From: Mytilus edulis
Lineage: Eukaryota; Mollusca; Bivalvia; Mytilida; Mytilidae
DNA: 64,000 bases
NCBI RefSeq assembly: GCF_963676685.1
Contig: NC_092354.1
Span: forward strand, 28,924,193 to 28,988,192
Reading direction: 5' to 3'
Shown here: piece by piece, positions 10,485 to 20,700 of the stretch
How positions within the stretch are numbered: the stretch's first letter is position 1
Layout: the number at the start of each line of letters is the position of its first letter
Made by a program: the position numbers and the translations under genes
Notes under the pieces: generated by a model
What the model was told of the DNA's origin: nothing
The model's input: only the letters and a program-made list of their open reading frames with translations
Database searches by the model: none

Positions 10485-10865
10485 AAAGCATTGTTTATAA
10501 GTAAACTCATCTGCAAAATCAATTTTGCGGTCTACATTCCATGGAGTACTGTTAACATGAAATGTAAACAAACCATGTCGGTTAAAAGCTCATTGTCCTA
10601 ATACTATCTGTTTTTATACTTTAGTGACGCTCAGGTTATAAATCATTTACGAATTTATAAGATGATGCTGCCCAAGTGTGTCACAAGTTTCAAAAGTATT
10701 GTCAACAAGTAAACACATCTGCAAAATCAATTTCTTGTTAACATTCCAGAAATGTACTTTTAACATGAAATGTAAACAAACAATATCAGTTAAAAGCTCA
10801 TTATAGCTTATGTTGTCAGTTTGTCGACTCTGATGTTACATCTGACTTACAAATATACAAGGTGA
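10485..10865. repeat. ~207-bp imperfect tandem duplication
   Basis: AACACATCTGCAAAATCAAT near 10,710 parallels AACTCATCTGCAAAATCAAT near 10,503, and the following ATGAAATGTAAACAAAC and AGTTAAAAGCTCAT blocks keep the same spacing. Two diverged units follow the exon-like segment directly; noncoding. Confidence 0.75.
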
Positions 10866-10870
10866 TGTTA

Positions 10871-11152
10871 GGGAGCTACCATTTGATTTTTATGGGGGGG
10901 CTAGGATGAAATTTGAAAAAAATAGGCAGGACAGGAGTTTTGAGTAAAAAAAAAAGGCAGGATGAGACACTTTGCAAAAAAAAAAAGGCAGGACGACAAT
11001 TTAGGTAAAAAAAGTCAGGATAAACTAATGAAAAAAAAGGCAGGACCGAATAGAGTGAAAAAGAAAAAGGCAGGACAGAGATTACAACTAAAAAAAAATG
11101 CAGGACAAAATTTTTCATCCTAGCCCCCCATAAAAATCAAATGGTAGCTCCC
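10871..11152. mobile_element. 282-bp MITE, TTA target duplication
   Basis: Terminal inverted repeats of about 45 bases begin GGGAGCTACCATTTGATTTT and end in the mirrored sequence, differing by one base in the G-run. TTA flanks both sides (10,868-10,870 and 11,153-11,155). The interior consists of about six A-run plus GGCAGGAC units roughly 30 bases apart. TTA duplications and G-rich termini are typical of PIF/Harbinger-type elements; no transposase is present, so it is non-autonomous. Its right end supplies the last codons of the retropepsin ORF next to it. Confidence 0.88.
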
Positions 11153-11613
11153 TTACTCAAGATTATGACAAGCAAATTCTCGACTACATACATATTGTGG
11201 ACGGACACTTCAGAATTAACACTAATTTCACATCCAATAATCTCAGTAATATTAAGAGGCTGGTCTGTTGCTGAAACAATGTATTTATAATTTGGTTTAA
11301 TATTTAAAAGTTCAATATCTGGCACAATGTTTTTGTTAACTAAAGAAGAAACTGCACCTGTGTCAATTAAAAAGGTTGCATCTCGCATAAAAACTTTTCC
11401 TTTAATCTTAATTCCTTGCACATTATAAGTAATAATAGAATTAATTTTAATCGTACCATTAAAATTTACATTATCTACACAATCACTTTGGAAATGTTGA
11501 ACGTCAGTCATATTCGAAAACGAGGGATTTTTATTCACACCAGTGGCCACCTTCCCCTCTATCCAAATATCACTAGATAGGATGCTGTTGAATTCAGCTC
11601 TGATAGTTTTCAT
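11137..11613 (-). CDS. Retropepsin-like aspartic protease ORF
   Basis: 158 codons on the minus strand. An ATG start is followed by about 70 polar residues, then an aspartic protease core: FLIDTGAVSSLVNKNIV (DTGA at residues 84-87), a hydrophobic stretch, and IIGCEISVNSEVSVHNMYVV, matching the flap-to-C-terminal order of LTR-retrotransposon proteases. These cleave Gag-Pol and act as dimers. The second conserved glycine/leucine block is missing because the frame runs into the inverted repeat of the adjoining MITE, which provides the last residues and the stop. No reverse transcriptase follows. It is most likely a retroelement fragment cut off by the MITE; a co-opted protease is possible but unsupported. 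Confidence 0.7.
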   Translation of the reverse strand: MKTIRAEFNSILSSDIWIEGKVATGVNKNPSFSNMTDVQHFQSDCVDNVNFNGTIKINSIITYNVQGIKIKGKVFMRDATFLIDTGAVSSLVNKNIVPDIELLNIKPNYKYIVSATDQPLNITEIIGCEISVNSEVSVHNMYVVENLLVIILSKGATI

Positions 11614-11758
11614 AACTGTTTGGTACTTCCAAAACTTTCCTATATGTGTGTACTATAAATCGTCGAGCAAGACCGACTGTTGAAATAAACTAGATAGAAA
11701 TATCTTTCTGGTCTTTCAGCATTAAATCAGATGATGTGCAAAAGCGGAAATCCAGTTA

Positions 11759-12003
11759 GGCAGCAACCATTTGATTTTCTGGGGGGGCTATGGTTTTTTT
11801 TTCGCGACAAGTCGAAAACAATTTTTTTTTTTCAATTTTAGCATTACATATAGTGGCAGCTGAGGGTGAAACAAACAATTTTTTTTTCTCAGAATCAAAA
11901 ACAAATTATTTTTTTCTCAAAAAACTGGAAACAAACTTTTTTTTCCAAAAAAAACCATAGCCCCCCTCCCCCCCCCCCCCCAGAAAATCAAATGGTTGCT
12001 GCC
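11759..12003. mobile_element. 245-bp MITE, TTA target duplication
   Basis: Ends are inverted copies of GGCAGCAACCATTTGATTTT followed by a G-run and GGCTATGG. TTA flanks both sides (11,756-11,758 and 12,004-12,006). The right poly-C run is expanded. The interior repeats an AAACAAA plus T-run unit. Termini resemble the 10,871 element, so both are subfamilies of one superfamily, lying about 600 bases apart on either side of the retropepsin ORF. Confidence 0.88.
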
Positions 12004-12009
12004 TTATAA

Positions 12010-12440
12010 TTTGGGCTGGTCCATTTCTTAAATATATTTTCGTAACTGCATTGCATCGCGATCAGAGCTAGAAAGGTCATCAGGATTTTTTGTTGTTGTA
12101 TTTGCAGGTAGTCATTTTAAAACACCAGTTCCTGAACGGAAACCACATATATTAGCACACATATATTAGCACTAAAGGAGGATGTGAAGATGTTGTTTAA
12201 ATTATGTTATGGTAGAGTACCTTTTATAAAATTGCATTTGAGGAAAAAAATATACATCCTTTTAACATACTCATGTAGATTAATCATGTTTATTTCATTT
12301 TTAAAAGAAGTTGTTTTATGCACACATTTCATATTTAAATGCAGAAAACCTAGACCTTTAAAAGCCCTTCAGATGCTTTTACTTTTTGGCTCCAAACTAT
12401 GTTGCAGTGTTTCATTAATGCAACATTTTTAATTATAGTT
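12010..12440. other. No gene seen
   Basis: Contains a small direct duplication ACACATATATTAGCAC near 12,155-12,172. The open frame at 12,184-12,432 is hydrophobic, has no motif and is not supported. Confidence 0.45.
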
Positions 12441-12444
12441 TTTA

Positions 12445-12608
12445 ATTATATTGTCACTAAGAAGTCTTGTCCATGTAATTAAAGAGGGCAAAATACGTGA
12501 AGCTCTTATAAGATGAGATCCTAGAGATGCAGCATTGAGATTGTCTCATACAATGCATAGAAGAAAATACTGTGTAGCTGGGCATACTGAAGGAAATCAT
12601 TTTTGATA
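12445..12608 (+). pseudogene. Possible rve-integrase-like transposase scrap
   Basis: One frame reads HVIKEGKIREALIR, a TGA stop, then DPRDAALRLSHTMHRRKYCV and AGHTEGNHF. This recalls the segment just before and into the DDE core of a transposon family with the pattern 'RR.Y.V.GPN..WH.DGnHKL', here degenerate and truncated. The assignment is from memory of the family pattern only. Confidence 0.3.
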
Positions 12609-13480
12609 AAAAAAAAAATAACAAAGATTATACAATAATTGTTAAAAATTACAAAATTTCAAATTTGCTTGGCACTGAAATGACCTCATGGGGCCAAGAA
12701 ATCTTTCTTTGTCTTTTTTCAAGTATAATGACATATATGACAGAAGTGTATCTCAGCACCTTTTCCTCTGTCTCTGAAAGTTAACATTGAGCATTTTGGT
12801 TTTCTGGTTTTGAAGTAATGCATCGTTTTCTTCATAGTTCAGTAAAGAGTCTCTAAATGATTAACATAATCATTGGTATATTGCCTCCATGTGTAGGTCT
12901 TCTGTTAGCTCTATCAAAATTGTTCTGATTGGATCAGAAATTCTTGTATTGTGAAACATTAGCAGTTTTCTTTCCATTATTACGGATTTGAGTGATCTAG
13001 TGTCATCAGCAGCAGTAACAGATGGCTACAATTGTTCCAGCAACTCCTGACTATTTGAAACAGTTTTTTTCTGAGGTTGAGTCAGAAAGATATGATTTCA
13101 TAGTTATTAAATATTCTTTGCCAGGACATTTTGATCTTATGAAATAATCTGTTTCTAGTCTGTTGATTGTCGAAAGAACTAATTTTGCCTCTGATTGAGC
13201 TTTTGTAAGTGTGTAACATAGACCAAAAAAATAACTTTTTCATTTTTTTTTCTACCTTTCAAATCATAAAAATACAAATATTATTGCATAGCAAAAACAT
13301 ATGTCTCATAATACTCGAATCTGATTACAGATGCCGAGATACCGCAATTTTAACAATTGGGTGCAAACCCCCATTACACCATGACACCTAAACATAATAA
13401 AAAAGAAATAATAGTAAAAAAAATGGGTAAGGCTAGATCCGCTAATGTAAATTAAATAACTATCTTCCAATTCAAATTCT
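12609..13480. other. No gene seen
   Basis: AT-rich, with short frames on both strands that carry no recognisable motif. No repeat homology was noticed within the window. Confidence 0.45.
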
Positions 13481-13499
13481 TATAATGATAAGTAATGCA

Positions 13500-14345
13500 A
13501 CTGGATTATTTACTTTTATCAGATACGTAACACTGATACGATATCTTTTGCATATGTGTAATGAGCGGAAGTTCACAAGCCATAATTTCCAACCCAGGCT
13601 GATAACCCCTATCAGGGGCATCTCGTGCACAAAACACATACTAAATAAAGGCAACAGTAGTATACCGCTGTTCAAACTCATAAATCCATGGACAAAAAAC
13701 AAAATCGGGGTAACAAACTAAAACTGACGGAAACGCATAAATATAAGAGAACAACGACACAACACTACAATGTAACTAACACACACAGAAACGGACCAAG
13801 CATTAGACAAAATTCCACGAGAATAACAAATATAACATCAAAACCAAATACATGAATTTGGGATAGACAAGTACCGTGACACGTCTTATCACAATGACAA
13901 TATACACTCAAAAATTAGAGAAAATAAACGACGCAACGTTAAATTGTAACACACACAGAAACGAACTATAATATAACAATGGCCATATTCCTGACTTGGT
14001 ACAGGACATTTTTAAAGGAAAAAATGGTGGGTTGAACCTGGTTTTGTGGCATGCCAAACCTCGCACTTTAATGGCAATGTTAAATATAACATAGAAATGA
14101 CAACATAATATTACAGGGCGACTACAATACAAATAAATAGGAAAACGTATTAGACAAAGAAACACATGATTAATGAATAACAAAAAGCATCAGGTTTAAA
14201 ATTTAATACGCCAAAAACGCGCCTCGTCCACACAAGACTCACCAGTGACGCCCAGATATAAAAGATCGAAAGCGAAAAAAAGTACAAAGTTGTACAGCAC
14301 TGAAGATCAAAAGTTGAAAAAGGTTGTGTCAAATACGGTTACGTG
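13500..14345. repeat. Long dispersed mytilid-type repeat
   Basis: Contains in order AGTATACCGCTGTTCAAACTC, an ACTGACGGAAACGCAT block, GGCCATATTCCTGACTTGGT, a CATCAGGTTTAAAATTTAAT block, and a reversed, diverged version of the 'GTCTTATGTAGACGAAACGCG' motif near 14,215. The 1,085-1,190 and 4,880-5,110 fragments match parts of it. I believe this order is common in mussel genomes. Overlapping short ORFs are not genes. Confidence 0.65.
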
Positions 14346-14551
14346 TTTATGCTTGGGATAAGAACATCCTTATTATTTAGAACAATTAATGCTATTGCAA
14401 ACAGTAAATTTTATCAAATGAATATAACAGATATACATAATGAAACTGAAGTATTAACTCATTACATAAAACAAACACGAATACATAATGAATGACCAAC
14501 TCAGAATAGACACACCCGACTCATTCCAGGCCTCAACGCAGTAAATTATGA

Positions 14552-14690
14552 AAATGACGTCACATACGACGATGAAAAAGGCATTAAAAATTACGTCACA
14601 TACGATGGTGAAAAGGCATTTAAAATTACGTCTCATTTGAATATATGAAATTTCTGAAACAGCAGAAAAATTACGTCACATTATGAAAAA
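14552..14690. repeat. ~36-bp tandem repeat with TGACGTCA
   Basis: Units starting (A/T)ACGTCACATACGA and ending AAAAGGCATT recur at about 14,555, 14,591 and 14,627, with a partial one at 14,671. The first carries the palindrome TGACGTCA (14,555-14,562), the CRE consensus; the others carry TACGTCA. Regulatory function is only a possibility. Confidence 0.7.
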
Positions 14691-14980
14691 CTATATCTCA
14701 AAAGTAGATAAAATTAGGATTGATTAAAGATATTGCATTTAAACACAATGCATATTGCAATACTTATTAGTAGCAATTAACTATAATATATATATGTGCA
14801 GTTTGTTATGAATCAAACTTCTAACGTAAATTATCGTACAGATTATGTTGACCAAAATTAAATCTAATAAATGACGGCGGTGATTAATTTTTGTTTCCAT
14901 AACACATATTATAATAGAAAAGACGTCAACACATTTGACAAAATCCGATGAGAATTACAAATATAACACTAAAGCCTATC
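14691..14980. other. No gene seen
   Basis: AT-rich spacer between two tandem repeats. Its right end (from 14,930) resembles the ACAAAATTCCACGAGAATAACAAAT stretch near 13,808 and so belongs to the long dispersed repeat family. Confidence 0.45.
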
Positions 14981-14989
14981 GTGCAAGTT

Positions 14990-15375
14990 CCCAGCTAACA
15001 ATGTTACGTCATAATTACGTCGTGACAATGTCGTGTTTTCGTCGCATTGACGTCAGGTTATTACGTTGTATTTACGTAAAAGTGTATGGTTTTCTTGACG
15101 TTGTCACAACGTCGTACATTAACGTTGTGGTGACGTAAAATTACGTTTCTACAACGTTATTCCTGACATTACAACAACGTTTATATCACGTTATGTCGAT
15201 GTTGTCACAACGTCATACATCAACGTTGTGGTGACGTAAAATTACGTTTCTACAACGTTATTCCTGACATTACAACAACGTTTATATCACGTTATCGCAA
15301 CATCATACATTAACGTTGTGGTGACGTAAAACGTAAAATTACGTTTCTACAACGTTAATATCACATTATGTCGAC
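14990..15375. repeat. ACGT-rich tandem repeat, ~90-101 bp unit
   Basis: Units run from TTGTCACAACGTCGTACATT through GTTGTGGTGACGTAAAATTA and CAACGTTATTCCTGACATTA to the next unit. Starts are near 15,101, 15,202 and 15,292. The first 100 bases are a diverged leader of the same kind. ACGT occurs many times per unit, a strong departure from the surrounding AT-rich, CpG-poor sequence. Noncoding. Confidence 0.8.
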
Positions 15376-15739
15376 GTAATATACTTGCACTTTTATATTA
15401 TGCTTTATAATTGGCCAAAAAATGATCGTATATACACACACATAGTATCAACTGTGTTTGGGACCATGAGGTGACCTCTAGATGATATATGTTGATGTTA
15501 TTCTCTGAAGGAATTCGTATATTCTGCATCATCATCTTTTTTTTGTGTAGCTTCAATCGAATTACTGTTTCAGTAATTGTGATATAACAGAAATGAATCC
15601 TAGGGCCATCTATAGCTGAGTGGCTGCCTATTCGTATGCAGTTCTTGATAGTACTTGTAAAAATAATAAGCATTTGTCATATATGTTACTCTATAAGAGG
15701 GATGTTGCCCCGGTCTCTTTAACCCGTCTTTAATTGCTG

Positions 15740-15870
15740 TCTTTACGATATGGGATTTGCCCATTGTTGAAGGCAGTACATTGACCTCTATATTTATTTT
15801 CTGTGTCGTTTGGTCTCTTGTGGAGAGTCTCGTTGGCAATCATAGTACCACATCTTCTTTTTTTATATTC
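15740..15870 (+). repeat. 3' fragment of dispersed repeat
   Basis: GCCCATTGTTGAAGGCAGTA followed by a GGTCTCTTGTGGAGAG and TTGGCAATCATAGTACCACA stretch. It is a 5'-truncated member of the family complete at 15,985-16,312. Confidence 0.7.
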
Positions 15871-15984
15871 AATTTATTTCATCGTAGTATACATTTCTCA
15901 TTAAGCATGTTCACGTTCTGAATATAATATCTGGCTAGCTAAATACCCACCCATGAAAGTTATAAAAAAAAGTTTATGAAAAGT

Positions 15985-16312
15985 AAATAATGCCTGCAAA
16001 TGTTTGCACCTGTCCTAAGTCAGGAATCTGATGTACAGTAGTTGTCGTTTGTTTATGTAATTTATACGCGTTTCTCGTTTCTCGTTTTTTTTTAAATTTT
16101 ATATAGAATAGACCGTTGGTTTTCTCGTTTAAATGGTTTTACAATAGTAATTTTGGGGCCCTTTATAGTTTGTTGTTCGGTGTGAGCCAAGGCTCCGTGT
16201 TGAAGGCCGTACATTGACCTATAATGGTTTACTTTTTTAAATTGTTATTTGGACGGAGAGTTGTCTCATTGGCACTCACACAACATCTTCCTATATCTGT
16301 ATATCAACAAGT
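15985..16312 (+). repeat. Longest copy of the 'cacctgtcctaagtcagg...cattggca' repeat
   Basis: This copy runs from TTTGCACCTGTCCTAAGTCA through a TTTCTCGTTTAAATGG middle and GTTGAAGGCCGTACATTGAC to GTTGTCTCATTGGCACTCAC and a T/TATA-rich end. It joins the two modules that occur separately elsewhere (the CTGTCCCAAGTCAGG module and the CTCATTGGCAAT module). Several other copies keep only the 3' module, consistent with retroposition. Confidence 0.65.
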
Positions 16313-16340
16313 GAAGAATTGATCGTTAACTTTGTTTATT

Positions 16341-16412
16341 TTAAATGTTCTCCTGGGTCCCTGGTAGTGGTATTTCCGGAGCTGCTGCAATTATCCTCTT
16401 AACAGTTGGTTC
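16341..16412 (-). CDS. Possible short terminal exon
   Basis: On the minus strand, after a CATTACAG acceptor, one frame reads EPTVKRIIAAAPEIPLPGTQ and then ENI and a stop. The composition is coding-like and the acceptor is good, but it is only 24 codons and unconnected to any other exon. Confidence 0.22.
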   Translation of the reverse strand, partial: EPTVKRIIAAAPEIPLPGTQENI

Positions 16413-16870
16413 CTGTAATGACAATACAAAAACTTATTTGTACAAAAAGTTAAATTGTAATTATTCTAGGTCAAACATTATTGCAAATAAATACTAGATC
16501 TATGTAGCTGTGTGTAAGACGTGGCTTTCCAAATCTCCTTGAAAAACACATAAACCACATAATTATATATTCAGTTAAATTTAATGTTACCCTTAACTTA
16601 TTGTCCCAAAAGATTATCTTGATCTTCACAATGTTAGTTACAAATGCATATCTATAAGGCCACCCTTAAAAAATTGTTTGTTTGGCATTGCCGACCAACA
16701 CTATCAGCAGGTGGGTAGGTAGGTAGGGAATTTTTTTTTTTTTACATTTAAAAGCTTTATACATGTAAATCATGAAGTCTCTAGATCAATGTTGTCTAAA
16801 GCATTGCAGCATTGTTGTGTATACATGCTGGTGGTTTCTTTGAAAGGGGTCAACCGTCAATGTCACATTC
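16413..16870. other. No gene seen
   Basis: AT-rich sequence without recognisable coding potential, just upstream of a LINE fragment. Confidence 0.45.
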
Positions 16871-16878
16871 TACATAAT

Positions 16879-17219
16879 ACACAGAAACAAAATCAAGAGC
16901 ATACCAGGCACTAGTAAGACCCAAACTGGAATATAGTTGTAGTGTCTGGGACCCCCATATGAAAGAACAACAGTTACAATTAGAAAAGGTACAGAGACGT
17001 GCTGCTCGTTTTATACACAACAACTACGATTACACGAGCAGTGTCACAAACATGCTAAATCAGTTGAAATGGCCACCACTAGCTGAGAGACGCTTAAAAA
17101 CCAGACTTATTTTATTTTATAAAGTAATACATTGTCTTGTTGCCATTCCATCGCATATTCTTGAACAAACAGACAGCAGAACAAGACAAAATTTAAGCCT
17201 AATAACAATTTCGTACTGA
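16879..17219 (+). pseudogene. LINE ORF2 C-terminal fragment
   Basis: The continuous frame reads AYQALVRPKLEYSCSVWDPH, then KVQRRAARFIHNNYDY, LKWPPLAERRLKTRLILFYK and a stop. This is the conserved 'hYg...WdP..........lE.vQrrAaRfi....y......L..L.W..L..RR....L...yKi' region that follows the reverse transcriptase in Jockey/CR1-type elements. The start at 16,959 is not a gene start, as homology extends upstream in frame. It is a third LINE lineage in the window. Confidence 0.8.
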
Positions 17220-17514
17220 ATTAAAAAAAACAACAACATAGAATACAAACAATAATAATTTTGTGAAATATTCCAATATAGGTTGCACTATACGGGGAAA
17301 TAAGGGTATTCTTACCTTATAGCGTGTTCCGCCTGGTTTTGGGGGTGCATGTATGTTTTAGGATTTCCCCAATCTATTCTTCAATATCTGATGTCCTTGC
17401 TGAGGGGTACATGTAGTTCTTCATGTAAGACTCTACAAAAATTGACATTGATAAAATTTGCATAGCGATATTAAATATAATTTAAAATAAACCGTAGACT
17501 GTCAGGGAGCAACA

Positions 17515-17765
17515 ATTTAACTTCAAGGAGGGTCATGGTTTTTGCTTGAGTCAGTGAAGTGCAAACAATTTTATTTAATTTTTCAACGATATCAATCAAA
17601 TTATTTTTTTTAAGAAATTAAGTCCAACACTGTAATTAAGGTATGGGTGGAATCTGGATTCAGAATATTTTTTGTCCTGTACTCGAACAGAATATTTTGT
17701 TTCATCAATTTGGAAATCTTAAGAAAAAACTCCATGACCCCCCCCCCCCCCCCCTTTTTTTATAG
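17515..17765. mobile_element. Degraded MITE, third of the G-rich-end type
   Basis: The left end GGGAGCAACAATTTAACTTC followed by GGGTCATGG matches the pattern of the 10,871 and 11,759 elements. Near the right end CTCCATGACC and a long C-run mirror the internal part, but the outer right terminus is lost where another inverted-repeat end begins at 17,766. Confidence 0.55.
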
Positions 17766-20700
17766 TTAAGGTAGATGGGGTGTCTTAATTATAATCCATA
17801 GAATCTTTTAATAATTTGCCAAAATGTAGTTCATATCCTGCTTGTTTAAAAACATTAATAAAAAAAAATGGGTCACCGGACTTATTTTCACACTACCGGT
17901 TGTGCAAAATTGTCAAGATTTTGTATTGATTATGCATGGAAAAGCCATTTTTCCGCCATAAAACGCAAACCACACCATAGAATTTTGAGATAAAATATGA
18001 GAAGATAGCTCCAATATTATGCTTTCAGATAAAAAAAAAAAAAAGAAGAAAAAATGGGGTCACCGGACTCGTTTTCTTGCTACGTGTAAAAATGGGTCAA
18101 TTCCTAACACATTCTATTGTAAAAGTAACACTATCTGAATTATCTGCCCTTGCAATTGAGTTGCCGACCCTTATTTGACAAAGTTGGAAAAAATGAATCA
18201 AACAAAAGAATTCTTATTTTTGTAAAATTCATTCATAAATATGATCAAATATGGCATTTTCTATATTATAATGAAAATTCTTACACACGAATTATCTACT
18301 ACTATAAAATTTTGCACATTTCATCAAAGATCTAGACATTGTTTTCTAGTAATTTCAAAATCCAAAATTAGTCCGGTCGATTGGTGCAGATATAGAGCAG
18401 AATTGCTCACTTGATGAGGAAAGCATGAAACTTTGCATAGTAGTTCTTGGTTTTATACCCTTTGATTTCAGCTATGGACCCACTCTGAAAAATCCAATAT
18501 GGCCGCTATTTTCAAGATGGCGGAAAAACGGTATAAATATTAAGGTTGTCCTTAAGGTATTCTATATAATTTCGGAAATTAAAGTAATGATTCTTTGAAA
18601 ATGGACTTCATGTTGTTGAATTTGTTATCAATTAATACTAAAATATAAAAAAATAATTTGGTTATTTCTATAACATATTTGCAAATAGGGATGCATATAC
18701 AAAAACAAATAGTGAAATTCAAAATGTTAATCAATATGTAACGTGTTATTGTAATTGTACTTTAAACACTTTCAGTTTTAATGGTTGGAATTAAATAGGT
18801 TGAAATGAGTCGATTGAACGTTAATATATGTCAGTAACATGTGGTGGAATAGTTGGTGACTCATCTGAACTTTGAGGAAGTGCCGAGGGCACCTTGTCTC
18901 GTGTCTCTGCAATGCCACGTCTTACGTCACTTCTGGCGTTTTCATCTGCCGTACCCACTACATCGTCAAATTATTCTATTTAATCAATAGGTGTACCTTT
19001 CTTCAGGCGGATTAGACGATTGTCATCATTTAATATGGTAAAGTGGCAACTTTTTCATTTTCCAACTACGTGCGAAACCAATTCGCAACTATTCAGCGAG
19101 CATGGTCCTAAAATGCACTCCAGGTCAGCACTTTTATTAGTTTTAATGGCAAGTCATTTTTGAGTTTGGAGGTACTGTGATGGATCGTTTTATGCAAACT
19201 TGCTGAGTTGAAATCTCGTTTCCGCTGTAAACAAATGCCGCATTTAGCACTTTATTGTTGATGGTAATTGTGGGAGTACTCAGGTTTATCATGCGATCAG
19301 TGTGTTCAAAATATCTAGCCTAAGTATAACATCGTCTGTTCTGTTAATGGCTCTTTGCACACATCCCATTGTATGTTTACTCTATTAATGTCGAGAGTCG
19401 TCTTTATAATCTTCCCAATAACAAGCTGTTTACCCAAACCACGTAGCGTTACGTTCTCCAAATCTCCATTTTCTGCCGGAAACAATTTCTCATTTACTAA
19501 TATTACAATTTCAGCAGTGTCCACAATCATGCTCACATTCTGGTCATGTATAGTACCTCACACTGCTATGCTCTTTCAAATTATTGGTCTGATGACAATA
19601 TCGGACGAAGCCGTGGGCCTCTGTTCGATTTTGTGATGAGGTGATGTTTCATGGTTAATAGACTTTGGAATCGTGCGTTGGCCTACTGGCCCGACCCTTT
19701 GCTGTTTAAAGACTCCAATGTTGGGGTTGCACTTTGATTTACTCCGTATCCTGGTGAAGGTGACCTTTGTCTGAAATAACTGGGATTTCATGAGTTTGTC
19801 CGTGGAGATGCTAACCGTTGTCTTTGGGGACTATATGATCTCTAGCTTAGTGAGGATGTTGCTGTTCGATAGGTATTAAGCTTATGAGTATTTCTATCTG
19901 GCGATCTACCGCTATTGTATTGCTCAGTAGATCTTCCACTTGTATATTGATCAGGTGATCTTCCATTGAACTTGTGATCTTCCATGATTATTTGATCAGA
20001 GGAACCAAGGTTATATTGATCGGTCAATCCACGGTTATGCTTGTTAGTTGAAAGCATAACATCAGCTAGTATTTTGACAATTTGTGCGAGGTTATGCACC
20101 TCATTATCCAAATGACTGTTCATATTCTCTTTATCGGTCGGTGATACTGCGCCATTAGCAAAGAAGACTTGTCGATGGTCATAATTGGCACTTTTTGATT
20201 CATATATCGCCATCTGGTTTGCTATTGAGGTTTTCAATTCTTTTAACGCCTTGTTGAGTGTTTCTGGGTTCCTCTCTATAATTACATGCCTTGAAGAATC
20301 TTTGTCGTTACATCCTCGGACGAATGCTTCGGTTCCAATCTGGTTTGATCATCTTTCTTGCTGAAGCGCTGCTCCAAATGAATGCATTTTAAGGCCTTGG
20401 AATCATCATCTGTGTTTACCTTGCGATCGTACTCAAAGCCAACATCGGCCTGGCAATCTGGGGCCTACACACATTTTTCCTGTTTTCCCATTGTCATCTA
20501 CCGGCAGTTCGTTCAAATTGGTAAATGAACGCCTCCCAATTCAAGGATCCTCTTCAATTGAGTTTTTGCATTTTTGGGAGCTGTGGGCTTCGGCTCCGGT
20601 CCCTTGCACCAAGATTTCTTGCCATCGGGTATATTTTCTCTCCAATGAGAAGTCTGAAGAAGAGCTGTTGCCACACATTTTTGGTTTCCTCTGCCCTTTC

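Noticed and set aside
10876..11118. 80-codon minus-strand frame
   Set aside because: It lies within the MITE and is made of its internal A-run/GGCAGGAC repeats read backwards.
13472..14183. Several 76-91 codon frames on both strands
   Set aside because: They fall within the long dispersed repeat and have no coding-like composition or motifs.
19355..19636. 93-codon plus-strand frame
   Set aside because: It is the shadow of the minus-strand protease region of the Ty3/Gypsy remnant, which has clear motifs.
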